Positions 42,219-52,289 of a stretch of 64,000 bases of DNA are shown piece by piece. The translations under genes were made by a program, and so were the position numbers. Positions within the stretch are counted from its first letter, which is position 1, and every line of letters starts with the position of its first letter. The notes below the pieces were generated by a model. It saw nothing but the letters and a program-made list of their open reading frames with translations, made no database searches and was not told where the DNA came from. Source of the DNA: Desulfosporosinus shakirovi (GTDB taxonomy: Bacteria; Bacillota; Desulfitobacteriia; Desulfitobacteriales; Desulfitobacteriaceae); assembly GCF_020595055.1 (NCBI RefSeq), contig NZ_JAJDOO010000010.1:1-64000 (forward strand). Direction: 5' to 3'.

Positions 42219-43670
42219 TTAATTCAAACTTTTGTTATCATTTAAAATGTTATTTTCTGCTAAAGCAAGTGCTTCGTTAGGATATTCTTCGGCCATAGCC
42301 CCAATGGTATATAACTGATAATTATGATCGACCACAAACTCAGGTTTTTCTGGCAGTAAAGAAATTCCTCGCTTGGCGAAGGATTTGTGTAAAATCTCCA
42401 AGGCCCCTTCTTTTGTCGAATGAGCGAAAATACCACCCACTGCGATAACTCTCTGAACTTTACGCAAATCGCGACCGACGGGTGTTCCCGGCACAATACC
42501 CAGAATCGGATCAAAACTCTGAGCAAAATACCCAGCATGTCGCTTAAGAGCAAGTTCAATGGCACTAATGGCTAACGCTTTGTCAAAGTTCAGCTCTTTT
42601 TCACTAATGCTGATGTGTCCTGGGTTCTTCTCCAGATACTGGGCATAAGCTTGGATTTCCTCCGCTAAATCTTCCCCTTCTAAATCAACCTTTGCCAAAA
42701 CTCCGCTTGCTCCAACCGTTTCCACAATGCCTGTGGCACTTACCCTTAATCCCAGGTTACCTTCGACGGTTCTGTAGGATAACTGCTTCTCATTGGCAAC
42801 AACTAAGCCCGTTTCTTCTTTAGTTAGGTTTGCCAAATCAGGTAATACAGAATGAACATCCGTAGTTGCTCCACCAATATCTATGACTAAGCTATTGCCA
42901 TAGCCCTCTTTTTCATGGGTACCCAGAGCTAAGAGCTCTGTCCCCATGAGCACGGCACCGGGGGTGGGAATAACCCGTCCATTAGAGACAATTTCCAGCA
43001 GACGCCCTAAACCTCTGGCCCTGGTGATTTGCCTGATAAATTCCTGATGAATGGCTTCCCGAGCGGGTTTGACCCTCAACTCATGGATGGTTGGCATAAC
43101 ATTAGGCACTCGAATCGTGAGAATCCCGCCTATTTTCAAGACCTCTTCTACTTTTGCTTGAGCTTCAGTATTTCCGGCAATAATGACCACACTATGCGCC
43201 TTACTGTTAACAATAACCTCAGCATTCTCCAGGAGAGAATCCTGATCCCCTCCATCTGTTCCACCAGCCAAGAGAATAATATCGGGCTTGATTTCTTGTA
43301 AAACCTCTAAGCGAAAATCAACAGGTGTCTCATGGGAAATAATCTCCAATACCCGGGCACCGGCGCTCATGGCCACCTCTTTCGCAGCCTTGGCAGTAAC
43401 TCTGGGCATATATCCCATCCCAACCATCCGCAGCCCCCCTGCAGCTGAACTCGTTGCCAAGGTGCGGAAAGAAGTTATCTCATCCCACTGCAGATCACAC
43501 GCCAGATTATGGCAAGCCTTGATAAGTCCCAGTTCTATGTTTTCCACTGTGGTTGGAGCTTGGGAACGGCCCATAAACATTAAGTTGGTTTCCAGACGCT
43601 TGAATGCTGATACCTTGGTATAAGTGCTTCCCACATCGTAGACTAAAAGATCAACCTGAGGCATTATCAT
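42219..43670 (-). CDS. MutL/GlmL-like ATPase, probable reactivator of the B12 mutase
   Basis: The 483-residue protein starts LLVYDVGSTYTKVSAFK, an ASKHA-type phosphate loop, and has LLAGGTDGGDQDSLLENA and SLVIDIGGATTDVHSV, as in MutL/GlmL of glutamate mutase operons. Such proteins are thought to protect or reactivate coenzyme-B12 carbon-skeleton mutases. Here it follows the 2-methyleneglutarate mutase and isomerase genes and lies just before dml. That placement makes the mutase its likely client. Confidence 0.85.
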   Translation of the reverse strand: MIMPQVDLLVYDVGSTYTKVSAFKRLETNLMFMGRSQAPTTVENIELGLIKACHNLACDLQWDEITSFRTLATSSAAGGLRMVGMGYMPRVTAKAAKEVAMSAGARVLEIISHETPVDFRLEVLQEIKPDIILLAGGTDGGDQDSLLENAEVIVNSKAHSVVIIAGNTEAQAKVEEVLKIGGILTIRVPNVMPTIHELRVKPAREAIHQEFIRQITRARGLGRLLEIVSNGRVIPTPGAVLMGTELLALGTHEKEGYGNSLVIDIGGATTDVHSVLPDLANLTKEETGLVVANEKQLSYRTVEGNLGLRVSATGIVETVGASGVLAKVDLEGEDLAEEIQAYAQYLEKNPGHISISEKELNFDKALAISAIELALKRHAGYFAQSFDPILGIVPGTPVGRDLRKVQRVIAVGGIFAHSTKEGALEILHKSFAKRGISLLPEKPEFVVDHNYQLYTIGAMAEEYPNEALALAENNILNDNKSLN

Positions 43671-43698
43671 TCACTTCCTTTGCCACCGCTTTTCCCAG

Positions 43699-44838
43699 CT
43701 ACATTGCAATATAAACATAACCGTCCATAATGCGGCGTGAAGTACGTCCGAAAGCCGCTCGTTGGAGCTTAATCCCGTCTCCCTCTTTTTCAGCTTCTAC
43801 CTCGATATCAATAACACCCGCTGGATGGCCGATTCTAACCAGTGAAGATTTTGAAGGGGTCACAAGGTTAACAATCGAACCCGGGATTTTTGCTGCTGCC
43901 CCGGTACAAGTTGTCCCAGTACCGGCATAGGTTTTGTGCATCACTTGCATATACATGAGTCTGGATACAAAGTCGACTTGATCAGCTCTAATGGTATTGC
44001 CCGTAGTAAAGTCGAGATAATCCTGAGGTTCACTGACAAAGGCAATCATCGGAAAGGCAGGGCTGTTTTTTAAGGCATCTGCTTCATCTTTAGCCATACC
44101 GATCATCGTTGCAGCTTTGCCCCGGATTTTTTCTAACAAATCAAGCATTTCCTGATTGGCGTTAATTTGAGCTGGAGTTTCAATCCCTGTAAGACCTAAA
44201 TCCTTGGCTCGTACAAAAACCATCGGATTGGCCACATCAATAATTGAGGCTTCTAAGTCGCCAAAACCTTCGATATCAAGGACATCAACCACCTGCCCTG
44301 TCGGCAACATCTTATTAGTTACGGCACCTGCGGTACCGGCAAAGTCCAACATAATTTTTGCTCCAGTGCCTGGAACTCCGGCGATTTTATAGTCACCCCT
44401 TACTTTGGCCTTACCCTCTTGCACAGGAACCTCGGCCACCAAAATCTTACCCGTATTTGTATTGTGTATACGGACCTTGGTGACCGGCTCGACGGCCCTT
44501 ACTAAACCTTCGTCAATGGCGAAAGGCCCCACGCCGGACGATATATTCCCGCAGTTTCCGGAAAAATCAACCAGTCCTGTTCCGATACTCACCTGCCCAA
44601 ATGTGTAATTGACATCGGCATCCCCTCGTGTGGAAGGACCGATAATGGCTAACTTACTCGTGAGAGGATCTGCCCCACCCAAGCCGTCAATTTGCCTTAC
44701 ATCCGGGCTGCCAAAGATGGCCAGGATCTCTTGATCTCTGCTTTGTTTATCTGATGACAAATCATTTTCCATAAGGAAAATTCCTTTACTCGTACCCGCC
44801 CTTAAGATTGCACATCGTATCCTGCGTTGCTCCTTCAT
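43699..44838 (-). CDS. mii: 3-methylitaconate delta-isomerase
   Basis: This 379-residue protein of the PrpF/DapF-like fold has IRCAILRAGTSKGIF at the start, DFSGNCGNISSGVGPFAIDEGL with an active-site Cys region, then MYMQVMHKTYAGTGTTCTGAAA. E. barkeri Mii moves the double bond of (R)-3-methylitaconate to give 2,3-dimethylmaleate. Its size equals the E. barkeri enzyme. It overlaps the end of the mutase gene, and the next enzyme (dimethylmalate dehydratase) is encoded upstream in the same operon. Confidence 0.9.
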   Translation of the reverse strand: MKEQRRIRCAILRAGTSKGIFLMENDLSSDKQSRDQEILAIFGSPDVRQIDGLGGADPLTSKLAIIGPSTRGDADVNYTFGQVSIGTGLVDFSGNCGNISSGVGPFAIDEGLVRAVEPVTKVRIHNTNTGKILVAEVPVQEGKAKVRGDYKIAGVPGTGAKIMLDFAGTAGAVTNKMLPTGQVVDVLDIEGFGDLEASIIDVANPMVFVRAKDLGLTGIETPAQINANQEMLDLLEKIRGKAATMIGMAKDEADALKNSPAFPMIAFVSEPQDYLDFTTGNTIRADQVDFVSRLMYMQVMHKTYAGTGTTCTGAAAKIPGSIVNLVTPSKSSLVRIGHPAGVIDIEVEAEKEGDGIKLQRAAFGRTSRRIMDGYVYIAM

Positions 44839-44839
44839 C

Positions 44840-46687
44840 CTATTTTCCCCTTTCCTTCATTCTCTCTTCTACCCACCTAATGACATCTTGTGGCTCAGTA
44901 CCAGGACCAAAGAAACTCTCAACTCCTAGAAAATCCGTTCCTTCGTTTTTAATCTTTTCTTCGATCTGAGCGTGTTCCTCTTCCTTCTCTGCGATCCGTC
45001 CTCCAGCCATGAGCAGGACATTATCTCTAATGCCAAGTTCCTTAAGACGCCTTTCCACACGCGGGAATAAGGTCAAACCTAAGCCTAAGAGATTGCTGAC
45101 CCCAACCACATCTGCTTTAGTTTCTGCAGCGACTTCAGCCACAGTTTCAGGTAAATTCATTCCTCTTAAATAGATCACTTCATAACCGTCCTGCTCAAAA
45201 GCCTCACGAATAACATTAATCCCTACCACATGAGCGTCCGCACCCACCGTCGCCAAAAGTATCTTTTCCTTTTTGGAAATAGGCTTCTCATCTTCCACTG
45301 TAACCTTCTCAACGGTATAGGAGATTCTATCCGCTGGAACATCAACTGGACCATAACCCGGAATATAGCGGCGAATCCCATCTTTCCCACGGTGAGTTTT
45401 GACCCCCCGTTTTAGATCCCAGGCAGCTGCTCTCGGAGCATCGAGAATGCCCTTTTTGCCGGCAGCGACAATGATATCGACAAGCTCCTCATCCCCATAT
45501 CTCAGCCAAAATTCCGGCCCGATCTCTTCCGGACTTAATTCTCGAGACAATCCGAATGTGCTCGTCAAAATAGCTAAAGCCTCTGTCACTATTTCAGCTT
45601 GGCGGCGCTCAATCGCCGGATCCTCAATATTAAAGGAGGCGGTATTTTCAAAGACGTTTTGCGTGGCCCAAATTGCCTTAGCCATGGATACTCCCGTCGG
45701 AATCCCGACGTTTTCCGCTGCTTTTGGCCTATAGAAGTTTGCTCCGCCTAATTTGGCACTGATCGCCATCCGGGCAAAGTGAGCTTGCTCGGCAATCAGA
45801 TCAGCCGGAGGGTTCTGGAAGGTCTCAGGCACAACAATTAAGAACTCACTCCACATAAGTTGCCTAAAGGCCCGCATGACCGCCAAGTCAGCCAGTAAAT
45901 TGATTCCAGCCACATTCATTTGGATACCGCTAAGTGCGCTGGGTAACCCGGCATGGATTGCTAGACCTTCAGCTAATAAACACATTGCTAGGGCCATGCC
46001 GTCTGTTCCACCAATATTATTGAGGTGTTTATGGGAATCCGTTTGGACGAAAATATTATTTTCAGCGCAAATTTGCAGGGCTTTATACCCATTAAAGACC
46101 TTCGTTTTATAATCATGAATACCCCGCCCACCGAAATGAACGTGGATAACAGGACCAATATCTGTACCATCGAAGCCAGCGATCAGGGAATTAATGATGG
46201 ATAAGTGCGGTGTATCCCCGGTAGCGTTAATACGCAGAGGATGTTTAGCTCCACCACCCAGTTCTATAAATTGACGCTCTCCGGCAGGGGTTATACCCCC
46301 CTTACCCCGGGACTGCTCAATCAAATCTGCCCCGTCTAAAGGATCAATGTGCCGAGTAGCTTCAGAATGCACAAAATGGAAAAGATCTATGTTGAATTCC
46401 TCGGCTACTTTATACATGGCTTTTGATTCCTGATAAGTTTCTTCAGCAGAGTTACGACCCAAAATAGGGTTTTGGGCAGGAATACCCGTCCAGGCTGCCA
46501 GACGCCCTAATTCCGTTATACGGTAACCGCTGCGTTCAACCCCCTTAACAACTCTGGGAAAAGGTGCCGGCAAGCCTGTAATCGAACCATCCGGGCCAAC
46601 TTTAGGCATTTCTACTCCAAAAACCTTTTCGTAGGCTTGAACTCGTTCATAGTCTTCTCTAATAATCTGCTTTGTTTTTTCCTGCAT
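44840..46687 (-). CDS. mgm: 2-methyleneglutarate mutase, coenzyme B12 dependent
   Basis: The 615-residue protein has a long substrate-binding barrel (residues 1 to about 450; [33 protein letters not shown]) and a C-terminal B12-binding domain. The latter shows D484-A-H486-V-V-G, followed by SNLLGLG and AGGRI, the base-off/His-on pattern. It rearranges 2-methyleneglutarate to (R)-3-methylitaconate by a radical route. The barrel resembles glutamate-mutase/lysine-aminomutase-type enzymes only in part, so the call relies on length, the B12 site and pathway context. GGAGG precedes the ATG. Confidence 0.92.
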   Translation of the reverse strand: MQEKTKQIIREDYERVQAYEKVFGVEMPKVGPDGSITGLPAPFPRVVKGVERSGYRITELGRLAAWTGIPAQNPILGRNSAEETYQESKAMYKVAEEFNIDLFHFVHSEATRHIDPLDGADLIEQSRGKGGITPAGERQFIELGGGAKHPLRINATGDTPHLSIINSLIAGFDGTDIGPVIHVHFGGRGIHDYKTKVFNGYKALQICAENNIFVQTDSHKHLNNIGGTDGMALAMCLLAEGLAIHAGLPSALSGIQMNVAGINLLADLAVMRAFRQLMWSEFLIVVPETFQNPPADLIAEQAHFARMAISAKLGGANFYRPKAAENVGIPTGVSMAKAIWATQNVFENTASFNIEDPAIERRQAEIVTEALAILTSTFGLSRELSPEEIGPEFWLRYGDEELVDIIVAAGKKGILDAPRAAAWDLKRGVKTHRGKDGIRRYIPGYGPVDVPADRISYTVEKVTVEDEKPISKKEKILLATVGADAHVVGINVIREAFEQDGYEVIYLRGMNLPETVAEVAAETKADVVGVSNLLGLGLTLFPRVERRLKELGIRDNVLLMAGGRIAEKEEEHAQIEEKIKNEGTDFLGVESFFGPGTEPQDVIRWVEERMKERGK

Positions 46688-46720
46688 TAGGCTTTTCCTC
46701 CTGACTTTTACGGGGGACTA

Positions 46721-47227
46721 TTATGAAATCTTCAATTGCTTTCGGACTTTGGCAATCAGCCCACCCGCTTCTAAGGTCTGTAAAACGTTGGCGGCTAAAA
46801 TAGTAGCCCGGATCTTTTCGCCCCTCGCACAAATTGTAACTTCAGCCGCTACTAGGTCTACCTCAATTTCCTGTCCATTTTCCACCTGCTGTTCCAAGTC
46901 ACATACCAAAACCGGCAAACCAATGTTAATAGCATTACGCCGAAAGATCCGAGCGAAGGATTTAGCGATTACTAAGCCAACCCCTGCTGCCTTCAGAGCG
47001 ACGGGCGCTTGCTCCCGACTCGAGCCACAACCGAAATTCTCACCCGCTACAATAATATCTCCAGCTTGCACCCTCCCGGCAAAATCCGGAATCTCACTGC
47101 CTGCCAGCGCATAGTCTTTAAACTTATCTGCTGGAGCTGCCATGGCATAGCCCGGAAAAATCTGGTCTGTATCAACGTTACCACCTAACTTCCAAACACG
47201 ACCGTGCAGCTTACACTTCCAGCTCAT
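46721..47227 (-). CDS. dmdB: 2,3-dimethylmalate dehydratase small subunit
   Basis: The 168-residue LeuD/aconitase-swivel protein has GGNVDTDQIFPG near its start, NFGCGSSREQAPVALKAAGV and KSFARIFRRNAINIGLPVLVC. It pairs with the large subunit, whose 3' end it overlaps by 17 nt. It could be isopropylmalate isomerase on sequence alone; the pathway neighbours argue for DmdB. A GGAGG site precedes the ATG. Confidence 0.9.
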   Translation of the reverse strand: MSWKCKLHGRVWKLGGNVDTDQIFPGYAMAAPADKFKDYALAGSEIPDFAGRVQAGDIIVAGENFGCGSSREQAPVALKAAGVGLVIAKSFARIFRRNAINIGLPVLVCDLEQQVENGQEIEVDLVAAEVTICARGEKIRATILAANVLQTLEAGGLIAKVRKQLKIS

Positions 47228-48437
47228 CAGCCAAACCTCCTAAAGGTACCACCTGGCCTGGAGATACGATAGTGCCCGCAATCGCACTTTCTGCCGCCAG
47301 GCGAGGGGATGCCAGATATACTTTTCCGTCCCGATGACCCATTCTGCCAGGAAAATTTCGATTCGTTGTAGAAACGGCCACATCCCCCGCAGCTAAAAGC
47401 CCCATATGAGCACCGAAGCAAGGACCACATCCTGGGCTAGTTATCACACCACCAGCTTCTCGAAAGATTCGGTTTAAACCTTGATCCTCCATTTGCTGAG
47501 CAATATCTACAGAAGCGGGTATGATCAATAAAGTAACACCCTCAGCTACCTTGCGGCCTTTAAGCACTTCAGCAGCTACCAACATGTCACTTAAGCGTCC
47601 ATTCGTACAACTTCCAATAACCACTTGAGAAATCTTAGTTGAGGAGAGATCAGCTGCTCTGACTACGTTACCGGGATTTGGCGGACAAGCTACACTTGCT
47701 GGAATATCCTCAGTTTTGAAGGTATACACCTCTTTGACCCTTCCGACGGATTGATCCGGATCGGCAAAGTAACTAATCATGGTTCCCATCTCGATACCCA
47801 TGTTAGAAATCGTCATTTTATCATCCATAGTAAGCTGATCCATTAAGCTACCCGTATAAATAACTCCTTGATCGGTAAATCCTGCCGTCCCAAAATGTCC
47901 AATCAAGTGCAAAATAACATCCTTGGCATAAACTCCAGGCTTCAGCTTCCCATCGATACGAATCTCACAGATTTCCGGCACCTCTAAATCAAGGGTACCT
48001 GTGGCCATCGTAGCCGCTAATTCAGTAGCACCTACAGGAATTGCTAAAGCACCATAAGCACCGGCAGTACAGGTATGAGAGTCTGCACCAATCAAGATCG
48101 AACCTCGTTTTAAACGGTGTTTTTCGGCTATAACTTGGTGAATAACCCCTTCTCCTTTGTCATAAAGTTTTACTCCGTATCTTTTAGAGAACTCTCGAAG
48201 AACATTGTGCAATACTTTGGCCTCTACCGTAGCTGCCGGAATGATATGATCCAGGACAAAGACCACCTTTTTCATATCAAAAACCTGACCAACACCAATC
48301 TTCTTGAATTGTTCAACTGCCATGGGCCCTGTAATGTCATGGGCAATAGCCAGATCAACCTTTACCGTTATATCATCACCGTTGTGAACCTCATCTTTGC
48401 CTGCTGCCATTGCCAGATATCCTTCTATTTGGTTCAC
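47211..48437 (-). CDS. dmdA: 2,3-dimethylmalate dehydratase large subunit, [4Fe-4S]
   Basis: The 408-residue LeuC/aconitase-family protein has GADSHTCTAGAYGALAIPVG, GSCTNGRLSDM and SPGCGPCFGAHMG, the three cluster Cys. It hydrates 2,3-dimethylmaleate to (2R,3S)-2,3-dimethylmalate. I choose the GTG at 48437, 7 nt after GGAGGAG, since it gives MNQIEGYLAMAAGKDEV, the standard LeuC-type start; a TTG at 48461 precedes that site. It lies beside hmd and dmdB in pathway order. Confidence 0.9.
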   Translation of the reverse strand: MNQIEGYLAMAAGKDEVHNGDDITVKVDLAIAHDITGPMAVEQFKKIGVGQVFDMKKVVFVLDHIIPAATVEAKVLHNVLREFSKRYGVKLYDKGEGVIHQVIAEKHRLKRGSILIGADSHTCTAGAYGALAIPVGATELAATMATGTLDLEVPEICEIRIDGKLKPGVYAKDVILHLIGHFGTAGFTDQGVIYTGSLMDQLTMDDKMTISNMGIEMGTMISYFADPDQSVGRVKEVYTFKTEDIPASVACPPNPGNVVRAADLSSTKISQVVIGSCTNGRLSDMLVAAEVLKGRKVAEGVTLLIIPASVDIAQQMEDQGLNRIFREAGGVITSPGCGPCFGAHMGLLAAGDVAVSTTNRNFPGRMGHRDGKVYLASPRLAAESAIAGTIVSPGQVVPLGGLADELEV

Positions 48438-48457
48438 TCTACTTCTCCTCCATTCGA

Positions 48458-49888
48458 TCAATCGACCAGAACAATTCCTAACCGCTTTGCTGCCATGTTA
48501 GCTTCTTCCATGGACGGTTTGGCCTTTTTAAGAACCAGTCGAGCTCCCCCTCTGTTCAAAGCTTCAACCATTGAATCTCGCTCCGTAGCGTAGATAGTAA
48601 TCCTTTGCATCTGAGGCTCAGCCACTTTGACTATTTCAATCTTCAACTTTTTTTCCCGGACTCTTTGCATGATTTCTCGATAGGCTTTACCATCATCTGT
48701 GCTTGCCCCCAGGACTGCTGCCATCAGAATTCCCGGAACATTAATTCCACGACGTGCGAAAAGTTCGGCGTACAATTCGATCTTGACTCCCGTGATTTCC
48801 CCTTTCGCCAAGGCATGCGCAATACGACCAGTATTCGTCGGTGACCCTACGGCTTGGCTACTTCCCCCAACCACTGCTTCGCCAAAAGGTTTTACAATCG
48901 AATTGGCTTTTTCCGCCAGCCCACGGGCCTCTTTTAAGGCCCTGTCCATAGTCACTTCAATGTTTTTCCTTTCTTTTTCCTTGATTGAATCCTCTACAAA
49001 GTATTCAACCTCAAGGTTCGTTTTAAAGAAAGGCTGCATATAATCGTTAACCACAGGCACAATTTGCTCCGCTGAAACTGGGTGTACCGCTGCTGCCATG
49101 GCAATCATGACATCAACCGGTACATCAACCGGTATATTAGTATGCATTGCTAGGTTTGCTGCCAAATTGCCGATAACCACGCCACCACCGATATGAGTGG
49201 CACATAGCCCGGATACCATTACTCGAGGAGTGCAGGGTACGCCAATCGTAGGAGATAAGGCCAATACGACAGCTTTAGCCAACGCTTGGGGTTGTCCCTT
49301 GCGATATTCGACCAATGTTGCAGCTGTGGCAGCTGCACCAGCACCGAAGCCTTCCATATTACAACCCGTCGATGTTTTGCCCGCCCGAAAGATGGTCCCT
49401 ACCTTTAACATCACAGCGATGACTCGTGCCAATTCTTCTTTATCATCAATAATCTCCTTCAGCGCTCGGAAAATTCCAGTGTAGGTACAAGAATCCCCTG
49501 TTCCGGCGCAAGGTTGCAATCCGCAAGAATGATTGCCAATTTGAGCGGCTAGAGTATAAACAAGTATCTTATTGATGAGGTCATCCTCAAATAAACGATT
49601 AGAAAAGTCATTATAAGCTAATTCTTGAGGTACTTTACCAAGCAAAAAACTAGAACCAGAAGTAATACCTACCTCTGCAGCATAAACGTTGTGCGCAAAG
49701 GCATTGATCACCGCATCGATAACCTCTTCTCGGGTCATAGCATTCTGGGACATGGCCTCGGTGATAATCACATCACTGGTGCGCAAGCTTAAGTCCTCCG
49801 CAATTTCAGTAACCTCACCTAAAGTTAAATTCCCAATTTGATATCCCTTGGCTTGAATCAGTTTTATAATTTTGTCCACTTGGCTCAC
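48458..49888 (-). CDS. hmd: 2-(hydroxymethyl)glutarate dehydratase, serine-dehydratase-like
   Basis: The 476-residue protein resembles the alpha part of Fe-S serine dehydratases. Cys122, Cys127 and Cys134 (CGLQPCAGTGDSC) and Cys176 (TSTGCNMEGFG) could hold the [4Fe-4S] cluster. A C-terminal 90-residue segment (KIEIVKVAEPQMQRITIYATE) is a small extra domain. In E. barkeri this type was predicted to dehydrate (S)-2-(hydroxymethyl)glutarate to 2-methyleneglutarate. Start is a GTG at 49888 or a GTG at 49879 after AGGTGA. Confidence 0.85.
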   Translation of the reverse strand: MSQVDKIIKLIQAKGYQIGNLTLGEVTEIAEDLSLRTSDVIITEAMSQNAMTREEVIDAVINAFAHNVYAAEVGITSGSSFLLGKVPQELAYNDFSNRLFEDDLINKILVYTLAAQIGNHSCGLQPCAGTGDSCTYTGIFRALKEIIDDKEELARVIAVMLKVGTIFRAGKTSTGCNMEGFGAGAAATAATLVEYRKGQPQALAKAVVLALSPTIGVPCTPRVMVSGLCATHIGGGVVIGNLAANLAMHTNIPVDVPVDVMIAMAAAVHPVSAEQIVPVVNDYMQPFFKTNLEVEYFVEDSIKEKERKNIEVTMDRALKEARGLAEKANSIVKPFGEAVVGGSSQAVGSPTNTGRIAHALAKGEITGVKIELYAELFARRGINVPGILMAAVLGASTDDGKAYREIMQRVREKKLKIEIVKVAEPQMQRITIYATERDSMVEALNRGGARLVLKKAKPSMEEANMAAKRLGIVLVD

Positions 49889-49904
49889 CTAGTTTCTTCT
49901 AGTA

Positions 49905-50792
49905 TTAAACTCTGACTTTAAGATTCAACAGATCTTCCAGCGGTTTGATTACAGCTGAAATATCTTCCCGCCCTAACCCTGCAGCACGCGCTTGCTCAAA
50001 GACCTGTTGGGCAACATTCGTTAGAATCATCGGAACCTTAGCCTCTTTGGCTGTTTGGATAGCAAGTTCAAGATCTTTATATTGGAGGTCAATGGCAAAT
50101 CCTGCCTCAAACTGACCTTTAAAAACGAAGTTAGGCATTTTAGCCGCCAGTGCATAGCTATTGCCAGAACTAACTCCAATAATTTCCAGAAGGACTTTAG
50201 GATCCAGTCCCAGCTTGGTTCCTAAGACAAAAGCTTCTGCTGCTGCTGCCATATTCACGCCTAACAAGAGGTTATTGACGATCTTGACTGCATCTCCGGC
50301 TCCTGCCTTACCCACGTGATAAATATTTTTACCCATGACCTCTAGCAAGGATTGATAGCGCTCCACAAGTTCTTTCTCGCCGCCCACCATGATGGTTAAG
50401 GTTCCTGCCCTTGCGCCTTTTACCCCACCACTCACTGGTGCATCGATGTAGCCAATCTGCTGCTCGAAGGCTAGTTTTGCCATTTTATGTGTAAATGTCG
50501 GTGCAACACTCGACATATCAATAATCGTAAATCCCGGCTTTGCCCCGGCAAAAATCCCCTGCTCTCCCAGCAGGACCTGCTCAACAATCCCCCCATTCGG
50601 CAACATTGTGATAACCACATCGACCTCTTGAGCTAATTCCCGGGGACTCTGTACCTTTTTTGCCCCGTCAACAACGAGCTCTTGAACAGCCACCTCATTC
50701 ACATCATTGACAAACAACGAATACCCCGCACCTAGTATATTTTTGGCCATAGGTTTTCCCATGACTCCAATTCCAATAAAGCCTACTTTCAA
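49905..50792 (-). CDS. hgd: 2-(hydroxymethyl)glutarate dehydrogenase (2-formylglutarate reductase)
   Basis: The 295-residue beta-hydroxyacid dehydrogenase has the NAD loop GFIGIGVMG (4-12), substrate loop DAPVSGG (118-124) and catalytic Lys170 in GDAVKIVNN. It reduces (S)-2-formylglutarate with NADH. Start is a TTG, 7 nt after GGAGG. Tartronate semialdehyde or hydroxyisobutyrate dehydrogenase are close relatives; the cluster favours Hgd. Confidence 0.9.
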   Translation of the reverse strand: MKVGFIGIGVMGKPMAKNILGAGYSLFVNDVNEVAVQELVVDGAKKVQSPRELAQEVDVVITMLPNGGIVEQVLLGEQGIFAGAKPGFTIIDMSSVAPTFTHKMAKLAFEQQIGYIDAPVSGGVKGARAGTLTIMVGGEKELVERYQSLLEVMGKNIYHVGKAGAGDAVKIVNNLLLGVNMAAAAEAFVLGTKLGLDPKVLLEIIGVSSGNSYALAAKMPNFVFKGQFEAGFAIDLQYKDLELAIQTAKEAKVPMILTNVAQQVFEQARAAGLGREDISAVIKPLEDLLNLKVRV

Positions 50793-50831
50793 TGTAAAGC
50801 CTCCTACAATACTACTAATGTAATGTTCACC

Positions 50832-51410
50832 TTATCTAAGACCGTCTTCCCCTTTAATTTCACTTTTTTGCAACCCACCAATTCGGGGATGTGGACGCCC
50901 AGCATCCGTAACTACCAGTGCAACAACTAATTCGTCCGCTCTAGGCGCATCCGCAATTCTCACTTCCATAGCATCATAATGTGTACGCACAAAGGCAGCG
51001 TCTTTGTAATGTACAGGTACATCTAAGCCCGTTCCCATTCCACCCAGCTTCTTAGCAGAAGGAATAATCGCTTTTCCCCCTCCCACCTCTTCCCGAAAAG
51101 GTTTGCCTAAACGAGGATGTAAAATAGCAGCGGCGTGTTCAAGTTCACCTTTCTCACCAACAATGACTCCCTTGCCATAGCTCTCAACATCTTCTTTGGC
51201 AATTCCAAGTGCTTTTACTGCCCGTTCAGCGAGGATTGAACCCAATTGTTCGCCGACTTCCATCAGTTCTGTTAAATCTTCCACGTACTTCCCAGCAAAG
51301 GGATTTTTAATAACGGCCATAGCCACCGCCTTACGTGTTGGTTTTGCTACAGTCTTTTCGCCATCTTTATGAGTCTCTTCGACGACCGTTACAATTTTAC
51401 GAATTTCCAT
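50832..51410 (-). CDS. DUF1185 (amino acid synthesis family) protein of the nicotinate cluster
   Basis: The start is the ATG at 51410 after GAGG, giving 192 residues, MEIRKIVTVVEETHKDGEKT. The C-terminal half contains GKGVIVGEKGELEHAAAILHPRLGKPFREEVGGGKAIIPS and YDAMEVRIADAPRADELVVAL, the DUF1185/PF06684 core. The fold is known from structural genomics, but the reaction is not. It overlaps the UPF0280 gene by 14 nt. The pair beside Hnr suggests a shared task in the ring-reduction or ring-opening stage. Confidence 0.78.
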   Translation of the reverse strand: MEIRKIVTVVEETHKDGEKTVAKPTRKAVAMAVIKNPFAGKYVEDLTELMEVGEQLGSILAERAVKALGIAKEDVESYGKGVIVGEKGELEHAAAILHPRLGKPFREEVGGGKAIIPSAKKLGGMGTGLDVPVHYKDAAFVRTHYDAMEVRIADAPRADELVVALVVTDAGRPHPRIGGLQKSEIKGEDGLR

Positions 51411-52269
51411 CTTGATTTCCTCCCTCAAATTTCACTGCTTGACACAAATCATCCGGTATCATAACCACCAGGTCATCAAGAAAGAGTACCGCACCGTGAA
51501 TACGGCCTAGCGACTTAAGTTCAATGGCTTTTTGCAAGCCATTTTCCAAAGCCATCGCCTTGGTTTGAGGACTCAGATCCCCAACCCTAACTGTAACCAG
51601 ATGACCTGGTATGTCTGTATTCGGGTCCAATTGTTCCGCCGGCAATCTCAAAATTCCGGGGTCTTCCACTAAACAATGATTAGCTATCAGCGTCGCACAA
51701 GCATCTGCAACTCGAGCAGTCTTTGCCACAACTGTCACAGCACTAGCGATACCCTTTGTAAAGCTGCGCCCTCCCAGACCACTGGTTGCGACTCCCCCAA
51801 TCTCGTCTCCAGCGGTAATGTTAAGGATATGGCTATACCCTGAAGCTTCAATACTCGACGTCAGCCCCAGCTTCGTCTTTTCGTTTCCTAGCAATCTTAG
51901 CGCAATATCCCCACCGTTATTGATCATGACCTTGGTGGCACCTTTTTCCACCAACCAATCACCCGCTAAATCCGCAAAGGTACCCGCTACCGCTGCCATG
52001 GGCGTTAAAGTTCGATCTCCGACTTCTAACACAGCCTCGACCATCAATCGTAAAGGCAAGGGATAGGCACTAAGATCCAATTCATCCAATGTTAAAACAT
52101 CTTTGGCTTGTTTTTGGACTTCGGCTAAATCTGACAGAATCCTGATCACATACTCTGCAGCTTCCTGCAGTTGCTTTGTCATGGCCAGACCATGTGCTCT
52201 GGCCATTAACTGCATTTGAACTGGGCCATAATTTAGAAATACTCGATCTTCGGCTAAGACATTGATCAT
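51397..52269 (-). CDS. UPF0280/ApbE-superfamily protein, candidate flavin transferase for Hnr
   Basis: The true start is the ATG at 52269, 8 nt after GGGGGAG; the frame upstream to 52524 lies in a GC-rich repeat and is spurious. The 290-residue product matches COG2122. It keeps ApbE-like landmarks: NNGGDI (117-122, cf. the nucleotide loop), ATSG (161-164) and ADACAT (188-193), like the metal Asp/Thr motif ADAxAT of ApbE. ApbE attaches FMN to Ser/Thr of target proteins. 6-Hydroxynicotinate reductase is reported to hold a covalent flavin, and its gene is next upstream. The function is inferred. Confidence 0.8.
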   Translation of the reverse strand: MINVLAEDRVFLNYGPVQMQLMARAHGLAMTKQLQEAAEYVIRILSDLAEVQKQAKDVLTLDELDLSAYPLPLRLMVEAVLEVGDRTLTPMAAVAGTFADLAGDWLVEKGATKVMINNGGDIALRLLGNEKTKLGLTSSIEASGYSHILNITAGDEIGGVATSGLGGRSFTKGIASAVTVVAKTARVADACATLIANHCLVEDPGILRLPAEQLDPNTDIPGHLVTVRVGDLSPQTKAMALENGLQKAIELKSLGRIHGAVLFLDDLVVMIPDDLCQAVKFEGGNQDGNS

Positions 52270-52289
52270 TGGGTAGACTCCCCCTTCGC

